Assembly (NCBI GenBank): GCA_020846005.1
Contig: JADLEQ010000043.1
Coordinates: 124,001 to 188,000 of the forward strand
Direction of reading: 5' to 3'
Length of the DNA stretch: 64,000 bases
From: Polyangiaceae bacterium
Lineage (GTDB): Bacteria; Myxococcota_A; Polyangia; Polyangiales; Polyangiaceae
The notes below the pieces were generated by a model. The model ran no database searches, was not told the origin of the DNA, and saw only the letters and a program-made list of their open reading frames with translations. Of the stretch, positions 17,392 through 25,180 are shown one piece after another. Both the position numbers and the translations under genes were made by a program. The first letter of the stretch is position 1, and each line of letters begins with the position of its first letter.

Positions 17392-19299
17392 CTACTGGCC
17401 GTACTGCGCGGGCACCTGAGCGCTCGGCCGCAGGCGCTTCACGTCGAACATGCGGAAGGGCTTCTCCTTCCCCTTCAGGTGGGCGGGGGGGAGCTCCTCC
17501 ACCTCGAACTTGTTCTGCAGGCACGCGAGCGTCCGCTCGCCGACGATGATCTGGCCGGCGGCGGCGACGCCGCACAGTCGCGCGCTCGTGTTCGCGGTGT
17601 CGCCGATCACCGTGTAGCTGAGCGCCTTGCTGCTGCCGATGTACCCCGCGACGACGGGGCCCGTGTGGATGCCGATCCCGATGGCGAGCGGCGGCTTGCT
17701 CTGCTCGACGCGCCTGCGGTTGAAGCGGCCGAGCGTCTCCATCTGCTCGAGCGCACAGAGGACGCTCCGGAGCGCGTCGTCCGGGTGGACGACGGGCGCG
17801 CCCCACAGCGCCATGATTCCGTCGCCCATGAACTTGTCGAGCGTCCCCTCGTACTTGAACAGCGTCTCGACCATCAGCTCGAAGTACTCGTTGAGCATCT
17901 CGACGATGACCTCGGGGTGCGCGCCGTCGCTCATCCGGGTGAAGCCGCGGATGTCGGAGTTGAAGATGGTCGCCTCGGAGACGAGCTGACCGCCCTTCTT
18001 CACCTCGAGCTCACCCGCCAGCACCTTCTTCGCGACGTTGGGCGACAACAGCCGGCTGAAGCGCTCGCGGTTGACGATCTCCTGCTCGATCTTCCGGCCC
18101 AGGATGTTGATCTCGATGAACATCGCGGCCTGCGCGGCGATGCCCGTGACGATCTCGAGATCCTTCTGCTGGAACTGCGCGAGCGACTCGCTGTCCAGCC
18201 ACATCACGCCGAGGATGTCGTCGTTGTGGAGCAGCGGGGTCACGATCGCCGAGCTGATCCGGTTCAAGATCATGCTCTTGCCCTTGGACGCGGCGAAGTC
18301 CATCGCGGCGTCGTGGGTGAGCACCGTCGCGCGCTCGCGGATCACGTGGTTCATGATCGTCGAGCTCACGCTGATCGGCGCGGTGGTGCCGTCTCGCCGC
18401 AGGCTCGCGCCCGGCACGAGCTCGTTGGCGTCGTTGCGCAGGAAGATGACGCCGCGATCGGCTCTCACGAACTTGAACATCGCGAGGAGCACCTTCGAGA
18501 GCAGCGTCGCGAGGTCGCGCTCGAGCGCGATCTCCCGCGAGAGCTCGAGGCTCATCCGGAGGCGCTCGTAGTCGGCGGCGAGCTGGGCCGGGTTCGACGC
18601 GACCTGGTCGTACGGGAGGAAGCCCTTATGCGTCGCGGCGATCTGAGTCCCGATCGCGCGGGCCTGGTCGTTCACGTCGACCCGCATCCCGGGCGGCGCA
18701 CCGGGGCCGGGCGCCGGCGGCGCTGCGGCGTGCGGCGCGGGCTGGGCGCGGAGCGGCGCCGTCCCCGCGACACCGCCCGGGTAGGCCTGCGGATGACCGA
18801 GCGGCGCGCCCGCCTGCCCCGGGTGCGGGAGGCTGGCCGGCGGCGAACCGGCTGCGAGCGGCGCCGCTCCCGCGGCCATCGGCGCCATCGGGCCCACCGG
18901 CCGGACCGGCTGCGCGGCCTGCGGCGGCTGGGCGGGTGCCCACGCCGGCGGCGCTGGCTGGTTCTGCACGATGCCGGGTGACGCCGCGGTCGGCGGCGGG
19001 AGCTGTACGTTGCCGGTGCCGTCGTCGTAGCGCGCGCGCGTCGTCCCGAGCGCGATCTCGTCCCCGTGGCGGAGCTGCTGCTCTCCGGCGACACGCTCGC
19101 CGTTGATGTAGGTGCCGTTCAGGCTCCCGAGGTCCCGTAGGACGAATTCGTTACCGCGCTTCTCGATCGTGCAGTGCTCCTTCGACACGATCTTGTCGAG
19201 GAGCTGGATCGAATTGCTCGGGTGCCGGCCGAGCGAGTTCTGCGCGCGCAGCTCGACGACCTGGTGCCCCTCGGGCGTCGTCAGGAGCAGGCGAGCCAT
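17392..19299 (-). CDS. FHA-GAF-class III adenylate cyclase
   Basis: 635 residues. An N-terminal FHA domain (about 1-92: LGRHPSNSIQLLD, VSKEHCTIE, LGSLNGTYINGERV) binds phosphothreonine. A Pro/Ala/Gly linker (about 100-210) leads to a GAF domain (about 245-400). The C-terminal class III cyclase (about 440-620) has the metal Asp in FNSDIRGFTRM (near 448), substrate-selecting Lys in LDKFMGDGIMALWG (near 490), the Asp in TVIGDTANTSARL and the transition-state Asn/Arg in the same segment. The Lys/Asp pair predicts ATP as substrate, hence cAMP. The FHA domain suggests control by Ser/Thr kinases, which this genome encodes. It shares a divergent promoter region with glpK. Confidence 0.92.
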   Translation of the reverse strand: MARLLLTTPEGHQVVELRAQNSLGRHPSNSIQLLDKIVSKEHCTIEKRGNEFVLRDLGSLNGTYINGERVAGEQQLRHGDEIALGTTRARYDDGTGNVQLPPPTAASPGIVQNQPAPPAWAPAQPPQAAQPVRPVGPMAPMAAGAAPLAAGSPPASLPHPGQAGAPLGHPQAYPGGVAGTAPLRAQPAPHAAAPPAPGPGAPPGMRVDVNDQARAIGTQIAATHKGFLPYDQVASNPAQLAADYERLRMSLELSREIALERDLATLLSKVLLAMFKFVRADRGVIFLRNDANELVPGASLRRDGTTAPISVSSTIMNHVIRERATVLTHDAAMDFAASKGKSMILNRISSAIVTPLLHNDDILGVMWLDSESLAQFQQKDLEIVTGIAAQAAMFIEINILGRKIEQEIVNRERFSRLLSPNVAKKVLAGELEVKKGGQLVSEATIFNSDIRGFTRMSDGAHPEVIVEMLNEYFELMVETLFKYEGTLDKFMGDGIMALWGAPVVHPDDALRSVLCALEQMETLGRFNRRRVEQSKPPLAIGIGIHTGPVVAGYIGSSKALSYTVIGDTANTSARLCGVAAAGQIIVGERTLACLQNKFEVEELPPAHLKGKEKPFRMFDVKRLRPSAQVPAQYGQ

Positions 19300-19308
19300 G
19301 GGGAGCGG

Positions 19309-19337
19309 AAGCTAGCCGGGCGGGGGCGCGGGGACAA
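19309..19337 (-). promoter_or_regulatory. promoter of the FHA-GAF-cyclase gene, TTGTCC-N17-TAGCTT
   Basis: On the minus strand, TTGTCC (19337-19332) and TAGCTT (19314-19309) are 17 nt apart, and the -10 ends 9 nt before ATG 19299. The -35 overlaps that of the opposing glpK promoter. Confidence 0.5.
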
Positions 19338-19359
19338 GAGTACCGGGATCTGGTAGCCT
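19331..19359 (+). promoter_or_regulatory. promoter of glpK, GGGACA-N17-TAGCCT
   Basis: GGGACA (19331-19336) and TAGCCT (19354-19359, context GGTAGCCT) are 17 nt apart; ATG 19375 follows the -10 by 15 nt. A weak GGAG lies 4 nt before the ATG. The -35 overlaps the divergent cyclase promoter. Confidence 0.42.
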
Positions 19360-19374
19360 TCCGGCCTGGAGCGC

Positions 19375-20874
19375 ATGGAAGCCGCGGTATTGGCCATCGA
19401 CCAGGGGACGACGGGCACCACGGCGCTGGTGATGGGTCTCGACGGGGCCACGCTGGGGCGGAATACGCAGGAGCTGCCCCAACACTTCCCCGAGCCAGGG
19501 CTCGTCGAGCACGATCCTGACCAGCTCTGGCGGACGGTGGAGGACGCCGTCCGCGGGGCGCTTCGCTCTGCGGGGCTGGCGGGCGATCGGATCGGCGCCG
19601 TCGGCCTCACCAACCAGCGGGAGACGACGCTCCTCTGGGACCGCGCGACGGATGAGGCGGTCCACCGCGCGATCGTCTGGCAGGACCGGCGGACGGCCGA
19701 CACCTGCGCCGCGCTCCGTGCCGCCGGGCACGAGCCGGAAGTCCGGGAGCGGACGGGCCTCGTGCTGGATCCGTACTTCTCAGGCACCAAGCTCGCGTGG
19801 CTGCTCGATCACGTCCCGGGCGCGCGGGCGCGAGCGGAGGCGGGGGCGCTGGCGTTCGGCACCGTGGACTCGTACCTCGTGTGGCGGCTCGCGGGGGGGG
19901 GCGTCGGCGGCGCGCCCCACGTCACCGACGTGACGAACGCGTCCAGGACGCTCCTCATGGACCTCGGGGCGCGCGAGTGGTCGGCGCCGATGTGCGGGCT
20001 GCTCCGGATCCCGGCGGCCGTGCTCCCGCGGATCGTGCCGTCGGCGGCGCGGATCGCGGTGACGCGCAGCTTCGGCCCGCTCCCGGACGGCGTCCCGATC
20101 GCCGGGATCGCCGGCGACCAACAGGCCGCGTTGTTCGGACAGGCGTGCTTCGAGCCGGGGGACGTGAAGTGCACCTACGGCACGGGCGCGTTCGTGCTGG
20201 TGAACACCGGCGCGGCGCCCGTCCGGAGCCGCGCCGGGCTGCTCTCCACCGTGGCCTGGCAGGTGGGCGACCAGGCGGTTTATGCCCTCGAAGGCAGCGC
20301 CTTCATCGCCGGCGCGGCGGTCCAGTGGCTGCGGGACGGGCTCGGGTTGATCCAGCGCGCGGCGGACATCGAGGCGCTCGCGGCGTCCGTCGAGTCCTCG
20401 GGCGGCGTCGTGTTCGTCCCCGCCCTCTCCGGGCTGGGCGCTCCTTACTGGGACGCGGGCGCCCGCGGGCTGGTCTGCGGGCTCACCCGGGGGACGACCC
20501 GCGCCCACCTCGCCCGAGCGGTGCTCGAGGGCGTCGCCTTCCAGGTCGCGGATCTCGCCGCGGCCATGGCGGCCGACCTCGGGCGCCCCATCGGCAGGAT
20601 GAGGGTTGACGGCGGCGCCGCCGGGAACGACCTCTTGATGCAGATCCAGAGCGACACCAGCGGCGTAGTGGTGGAACGACCCACCGAGCTCGAGTCGACG
20701 GCCCGAGGCGCCGCCATGCTGGCGGGTCTCGGCTCGGGCTTGTTCGCCAGCCGCGAGGCTGCCGCCCAGGTGGTGAAGCTCGACCGGGTCTTCGACCCGG
20801 CCATGTCGGAAGCAGCCAGAACCAGCCGCCTTGCCACCTGGCACGACGCGGTGCGCCGGACGCGGAGCGAGTGA
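19375..20874 (+). CDS. glpK: glycerol kinase
   Basis: 499 residues, standard for GlpK. FGGY-family motifs are intact: AIDQGTTGTTALV (phosphate 1), TNQRETTLLWD with the glycerol-contacting Arg/Glu, VWQDRRTADTC, GDQQAALFGQACFEPGDVKCTYGTG, and the C-terminal MRVDGGAAGNDLLMQIQSD adenosine motif. It makes sn-glycerol-3-phosphate from glycerol and ATP. No glpF or glpD is adjacent. The next gene is a UPF0158 protein on the same strand after 55 nt with a small hairpin between. Confidence 0.95.
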   Translation: MEAAVLAIDQGTTGTTALVMGLDGATLGRNTQELPQHFPEPGLVEHDPDQLWRTVEDAVRGALRSAGLAGDRIGAVGLTNQRETTLLWDRATDEAVHRAIVWQDRRTADTCAALRAAGHEPEVRERTGLVLDPYFSGTKLAWLLDHVPGARARAEAGALAFGTVDSYLVWRLAGGGVGGAPHVTDVTNASRTLLMDLGAREWSAPMCGLLRIPAAVLPRIVPSAARIAVTRSFGPLPDGVPIAGIAGDQQAALFGQACFEPGDVKCTYGTGAFVLVNTGAAPVRSRAGLLSTVAWQVGDQAVYALEGSAFIAGAAVQWLRDGLGLIQRAADIEALAASVESSGGVVFVPALSGLGAPYWDAGARGLVCGLTRGTTRAHLARAVLEGVAFQVADLAAAMAADLGRPIGRMRVDGGAAGNDLLMQIQSDTSGVVVERPTELESTARGAAMLAGLGSGLFASREAAAQVVKLDRVFDPAMSEAARTSRLATWHDAVRRTRSE

Positions 20875-20898
20875 CCTCGCGACCACGCCCGGGAAGGA

Positions 20899-20918
20899 CC
20901 CGCGCCCCTCGCGGGTTT
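20899..20918 (+). terminator. short GC hairpin followed by TTT after glpK
   Basis: CCCGCG (20899-20904), loop CCCCT and CGCGGG (20910-20915), then TTT. The stem is only 6 bp with a poor T-run, so it may be a weak terminator or just a leader structure in front of the GGAGG of the next gene. Confidence 0.3.
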
Positions 20919-20929
20919 CGGAGGTGATG

Positions 20930-21706
20930 ATGACCGCCCCCCACAACGACCTGCCCTCCGCCGCCCCGCCCCGTGACGTCCCGGTGGACTGGGAGGCGCT
21001 CGAGGATGCCTTCGAGAACAACGCGCCGGAGGTCCACAGCTATCTGCACCTGGTGACGGGCGAGGTGCTCCGGGTGGTCGACGGGATCGCCGATCCCGAC
21101 ATGCACACGCGGATCGCGTCCGACCCGGCGTATCTCCGCGTGGACCCGGTGAGCTCGCGCGAGCAGTACCGGTGGATGGAACGGTTCATCCCCGTGGTGG
21201 AGGACACCGCGCTCCGCGAGCGGCTCGTCCGGGCCATCGACGGGAAGGGCGCGTTCCGCCGCTTCAAGGACGCGTTGATGGCCCACGCTCCCGAGCGCGA
21301 GCGCTGGTTCGCGTTTCGCAGCGAACGGCTGCGGGTGTTCATGGAGGCGTGGATGAGCGCGCACGCGCTCGTCGCCGTGCCCCGCCCCCGCGTCTGGACG
21401 GAGCCCCCGCCGGCGAAGAGCGAGGCCATCCCCCCGTCTCAGGAGCTGCCGGCGGCGCGGCGGGCCCGCGTGCTCGAGGCCCTCCGCCGGCAGGTCCGGG
21501 AAATCGCGGAGTCGCTCGGCGCCCGCGACCTCGAGAAGGTGGTCGCGTTCGCCGAATTCGTGCGCGCCCGCCGCGCCGCGCGCGGGGAGCGCGGCGGCGT
21601 GCTCCCGGAGGCGCTCGAGCCTGCGGCCCAGGAGGAGCCGCCGGCCGTCGCGGAGCCGAGCGGCGAGGAGCCGCCATCGTCGCAAGAGCGGCGCGCCGCG
21701 CCGTGA
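20930..21706 (+). CDS. UPF0158 family protein
   Basis: 258 residues from ATG 20930. GGAGG at 20920-20924 lies 5 nt upstream, deciding between the tandem ATGs at 20927 and 20930. The first 150 residues match the UPF0158 pattern: VDWEALEDAFENNAPEVHSYLHL with TGEVLRVVD, then REQYRWMERFIPVVED, AIDGKGAFRRFKDAL and ERERWFAFRSERLR. Members are small acidic proteins of unknown biochemical role. A C-terminal extension (about 165-258) has a helical segment and an acidic Glu/Pro-rich tail unusual for the family. The stop overlaps the next gene start (GTGA). Confidence 0.75.
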   Translation: MTAPHNDLPSAAPPRDVPVDWEALEDAFENNAPEVHSYLHLVTGEVLRVVDGIADPDMHTRIASDPAYLRVDPVSSREQYRWMERFIPVVEDTALRERLVRAIDGKGAFRRFKDALMAHAPERERWFAFRSERLRVFMEAWMSAHALVAVPRPRVWTEPPPAKSEAIPPSQELPAARRARVLEALRRQVREIAESLGARDLEKVVAFAEFVRARRAARGERGGVLPEALEPAAQEEPPAVAEPSGEEPPSSQERRAAP

Positions 21707-22419
21707 CGGGCCGGAGCGGTGTGCGGGCGTCGCACGGCGTCTCGCGGCGCGCGGTGCTCGCGCTCGCCATCGCCGCCCCGCTCGGCGCCCCCGCCCGCGC
21801 CGTCGCGGGCCCGGGGCGGCGGGTCGATCGCGTGGTCGCGCGCTTCCACGCGCCGGAGCTCGGCGGCGCCGCGCAGCCGCGCTTCGTCACGGAGCGGGAG
21901 CTCGCCTTCGAGACCCGGCTCGAGGCGCTCACCGGGGGCTGGCGCGGCGCGGGCACCTTCGCCTACCGCGAGCGCGACGTGCGCGCCGCGCTCGAGCGGC
22001 ACGTCGCCGAGACGCTCCTCGCGTCCGCGCGCATCGATCCGGAGCCCTCCGCCCAGCTCGTCACGAGCCAGACGGCCGTGGCGCGCGAGCTCCTCGAGCA
22101 CCGCGTGGGCGGCGCGCCGCGGCTGGCGGCGGCGGCCGCGGCCGAGGGTATGGCCGAGCGCGACGTGCTGCGGGTGCTGCGCCGGCAAGCGCGCGCCGCG
22201 CTCTACCTGGACCGGATGGTGGAGCCCATGCTCGCGCCGACGGAGGCGCTGCTCCGCGCGCTGCACGAGGATCGGCGCACGCCTTTCGGGGGGCAGCCGT
22301 GGGCACCGGTGCGCGAGGCGACCCGCCGCTGGTGGGTGTCGAGGCGGCTCGCGGCGGCGCTCGTCCGCTACTTCCGGAACGCGCGCTCCCGGGTGACGCT
22401 GGTCGTGGTCACCGCCTGA
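21703..22419 (+). CDS. exported protein of unknown function (possible SurA/parvulin-N-like helical domain)
   Basis: 238 residues from GTG 21703, coupled to the UPF0158 gene by GTGA. A twin-Arg-containing signal region (SRRAVLALAIAAPLGAPARAVAG, about 15-37) precedes a mature protein starting GRRVDRVVARFHAP. The rest is strongly helical and Arg/Ala/Leu/Glu-rich, with no cysteines. The layout RVDRVVARF...VTERELAFE resembles the opening of SurA-type chaperones (IVAVVND...ITxSEL), but there is no PPIase domain and the resemblance is weak. A folding-factor role is inference. Confidence 0.55.
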   Translation: MTGRSGVRASHGVSRRAVLALAIAAPLGAPARAVAGPGRRVDRVVARFHAPELGGAAQPRFVTERELAFETRLEALTGGWRGAGTFAYRERDVRAALERHVAETLLASARIDPEPSAQLVTSQTAVARELLEHRVGGAPRLAAAAAAEGMAERDVLRVLRRQARAALYLDRMVEPMLAPTEALLRALHEDRRTPFGGQPWAPVREATRRWWVSRRLAAALVRYFRNARSRVTLVVVTA

Positions 22420-22449
22420 GCGCCCGCGGCGAGGCCGCGCGGCGCGGCG

Positions 22450-25080
22450 TCACGGCCCGCAGGTGAGCCGGACGACCTTCACGCCGTCGTCCTGCCACGC
22501 GAGCACGGCCGTCTTCGCGTCTACCGCGACGGCCGTCGGCGACGAGACGGTCGTCCCGCCGCTGTAGATGTCGCGCGGGGCGATCGTGCCCTCGGTGAAC
22601 GCCTCCGGCACCCAGACGAACGCGACGCTGGTGCTCTTGGCGAACGTCACCAACGCGCCGCCTGGCATCGGCGCGATCCGCGGATCGGGGCCGGCCACCG
22701 TGCTCGGGACCGACGCCCGGGCGAGCACCGCGCCCGTGACCGGGTGCAGGCGGCGCAGCACCGGCTGCGCGCTCGAGTGCTCCTCGGACACGAGCACGAA
22801 GCTGGTGCCGCTGTAGGTCGCGGCCAGGGGGTACTCGTGGGTACTGGCCGTCGCGGCGTCGAGGTCGAGCGGGCCGGCGAGCACGGCCCCCAGGTTCTCG
22901 TCGAGCACCGCGACGCGCACGCGCGTGTACCCCGGAGCGCTCGCGGGCACTCGCGGGTACGCCACCAGGCTGCTCGACGGCCCCGCGGCGATCGCGAGGC
23001 GGTATCCCGCGGGGAGGGCCGTCAACCCGTTCCAGGCGCCGGGGAAGCTCAAGGCCACCTCCGCAGGGTCCACGAGCGGCGTCTTCGCGCCGCCGAGGGC
23101 TCCGCCGGCGCTCAGCGTCGAGACGTACGCGCGCATCGTGCCGTCGCGGGAGTCCCCCCAGGCGGTGAGGAACGCGCTCCCGTTCCAGGCGAACGCGGGC
23201 GTCGTCGCCGGGAGCGCGTCGAACCAGTTGCCGCACGAGTTCACGGCGGTCGAGATCGCCTCCTGCGAGCTCAGCGCGCCGACGTCGGCGCCCGTCCCGA
23301 TCGCCGTGCGCCCGCCGATGACGCATCCAGTCTGCGTGACGCGCAGGCCGCCGACGGCCAGCGCACCCCCGCCCGCGGCGACGACGGGGTGGGTCGTCGT
23401 CACCGCGTTCGCTTGCGTGTTGGTCAACAGGTCGAGCGGGCCCTCCACCACGTCCAGCGAGGCGTCGAGCCGCCAGGCCTGGAGGCTCGTGCTCCCCCCG
23501 GCGGCCACGACCACGAACGAGCCGTCCGAGAGCCGGGTGATCGCGGGTGGCCCGCGGGGGATGTTGTACGTGCTCCCGCCCGGGTACCCCGAGGCGACCA
23601 GCGTCTTCGGGACCTCAGCGTTCCAGACGCCCTCGTCGATGCGGCCGTCGCAGTTGTTGTCCGCCTGGTCACACAGCTCCGCGTGGCCGGGGTGCACGTA
23701 CGGGTTGGTGTCGTCGCAGTCGTCGGCGCCTCCGCCGCACGCGAGCGCGTAGTGGCCGTCCTGATCCTGATCCTGCGGACCGAGCTGGACGAAGCTGCAG
23801 GCGCCCGTGGCCGCCGCGCACTGATCGAGGGTGCACGGGTTCGAGTCGTCGCACGTCGCCTTGAGCGGGGGGCGGCAGTGACCCTGGACGCAGAGCTCGT
23901 GGCCGTTGCAGAGATCGGGGTCCTGGCAGTCGAGATCCCCGGCGCACGCCGGCCCGAGCGGAGCGTCGGTGGCGCCGGCGTCCGCGGGGGGAGGGCCGCT
24001 GTCCGCGAGGCACGCGGCGCCGGAGATGCAGGTGCCGATCCCCGAGCAGCACTGGCCCGGCGCGCAGTCGACGTTCGTCCGGCACTGATAGCCGCAGGTG
24101 CCGCTCACGAGGCAGACGAGCCCCGGCGCGCAGTCGCTCGACAGCTGACACCCGCTCCCGAAGCCATCGGGCGCGCCGTCCGGGGCGTCGGTGACGCAGC
24201 GCCCGCCGACGCAGCTCGCGCCCTGGGCGCAGTCGATCGAGAGCTTGCACTCGGGCGCGCACGACCCGGCGAGGCAGCGGAAGCCCGGGCCGAGCGGCAG
24301 ACAGTCGGAGTGGTAGGCGCACTGCACGCTCGCGTCGACGCCCGCGTCCCCGCCCGCGCCGGCCGTCGCGCCCGTCCCACCGATCCCGCCCGAACCCGAG
24401 CCGCCTCCCGAACCCGAGCCGCCTCCCGAGCCGCCGCTCCCGGACGCGCCGCCCGCGCCGGCGGGCGAGCAGAGGTTGCCGACGCAGCGCTCGCCCGTCG
24501 CGCAGTCGCGGTCGCCCAGACACTCGAGCTGGCACACGCTGGCGCGACACACGTACGGTACCGGGCACTCGGAGGTGTAGGCGCACGGCACGCCGCTGGC
24601 GCTGCCGCCTCCACCCGCGCCGCCGCCCTCGGCCGGCGGGAGCCCGCCGTCCTCGAGCTCCTCGGTGTCCGCGCACGCGCCCGAGGTGCAGACCTGGCCG
24701 CCGATGCAGTCATAGCTCGTCTTGCACTGGTCGCGGCACTCGCCGTCGACGGCGCACACCATCGGGCTCGGGCAGCTCGCGTTGTTGGTGCACCTCGCCT
24801 CGTCCTCGAACTGACAGACGTGGAATGGCCGGTCGCTCGCGACGCAGCGCTGCCCGAGCGGGCAGTCGCGGGTCGTCTCGCACTCGGTGTGGCAGCGACG
24901 GAAGGCGCACTTCAGGGGCGCGGTGCAGTCGCTGTTGATGAGGCACCCGTCGCCGATCTGCGCGGCCACGAGCTTCTCGCGCGCGCTGTCGTCGGAGCAG
25001 GCGGCGACGAGCGCGCCGGCGGCGAGCGCCGCCGCGCCGAGCCGGCGCAACCGGTGAAAGCTCCTCTTGAGGTCTCGCAT
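22450..25080 (-). CDS. large Cys-rich lipoprotein with MopE-type metal-binding motif
   Basis: 876 residues. The lipobox ends at C28 (GALVAAC). Residues about 40-370 hold repeated Cys modules (SDCxxxxxCxxxxCxxxC style: NSDCTAPLKCAFRRCHTEC, TRDCPLGQRC, SSDCAPGLVC) separated by a Gly/Ser linker near 205-240. Around 440-480 is a MopE-like segment (DQDQDGHYALACGGG then DDCDDTNPYVHPGHAELCD and NNCDGRIDEG), known in MopE-family proteins as a putative metal-binding motif. The C-terminal 390 residues form a beta-rich, probably propeller-like domain. It probably sits on the outer membrane. It converges with the exported protein at 21703; no partner genes are evident. Confidence 0.8.
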   Translation of the reverse strand: MRDLKRSFHRLRRLGAAALAAGALVAACSDDSAREKLVAAQIGDGCLINSDCTAPLKCAFRRCHTECETTRDCPLGQRCVASDRPFHVCQFEDEARCTNNASCPSPMVCAVDGECRDQCKTSYDCIGGQVCTSGACADTEELEDGGLPPAEGGGAGGGGSASGVPCAYTSECPVPYVCRASVCQLECLGDRDCATGERCVGNLCSPAGAGGASGSGGSGGGSGSGGGSGSGGIGGTGATAGAGGDAGVDASVQCAYHSDCLPLGPGFRCLAGSCAPECKLSIDCAQGASCVGGRCVTDAPDGAPDGFGSGCQLSSDCAPGLVCLVSGTCGYQCRTNVDCAPGQCCSGIGTCISGAACLADSGPPPADAGATDAPLGPACAGDLDCQDPDLCNGHELCVQGHCRPPLKATCDDSNPCTLDQCAAATGACSFVQLGPQDQDQDGHYALACGGGADDCDDTNPYVHPGHAELCDQADNNCDGRIDEGVWNAEVPKTLVASGYPGGSTYNIPRGPPAITRLSDGSFVVVAAGGSTSLQAWRLDASLDVVEGPLDLLTNTQANAVTTTHPVVAAGGGALAVGGLRVTQTGCVIGGRTAIGTGADVGALSSQEAISTAVNSCGNWFDALPATTPAFAWNGSAFLTAWGDSRDGTMRAYVSTLSAGGALGGAKTPLVDPAEVALSFPGAWNGLTALPAGYRLAIAAGPSSSLVAYPRVPASAPGYTRVRVAVLDENLGAVLAGPLDLDAATASTHEYPLAATYSGTSFVLVSEEHSSAQPVLRRLHPVTGAVLARASVPSTVAGPDPRIAPMPGGALVTFAKSTSVAFVWVPEAFTEGTIAPRDIYSGGTTVSSPTAVAVDAKTAVLAWQDDGVKVVRLTCGP

Positions 25081-25105
25081 CGATCGGGCACCTCCGACGG
25101 CGGCC

Positions 25106-25111
25106 AGTGTA
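25106..25111 (-). promoter_or_regulatory. -10 TACACT with GGAGG leader, MopE-motif lipoprotein
   Basis: Minus-strand TACACT ends 25 nt before ATG 25080, and GGAGG lies between them. This is a conventional short-leader start, in contrast to the leaderless ones nearby. No -35 is clear. Confidence 0.4.
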
Positions 25112-25180
25112 CGCGCTCGCCCGGTGACGCGCGAGCGCGCGGCGCCCCGCGGCGGCTCGTCGCGCCGGGGCGGCCCCAGC

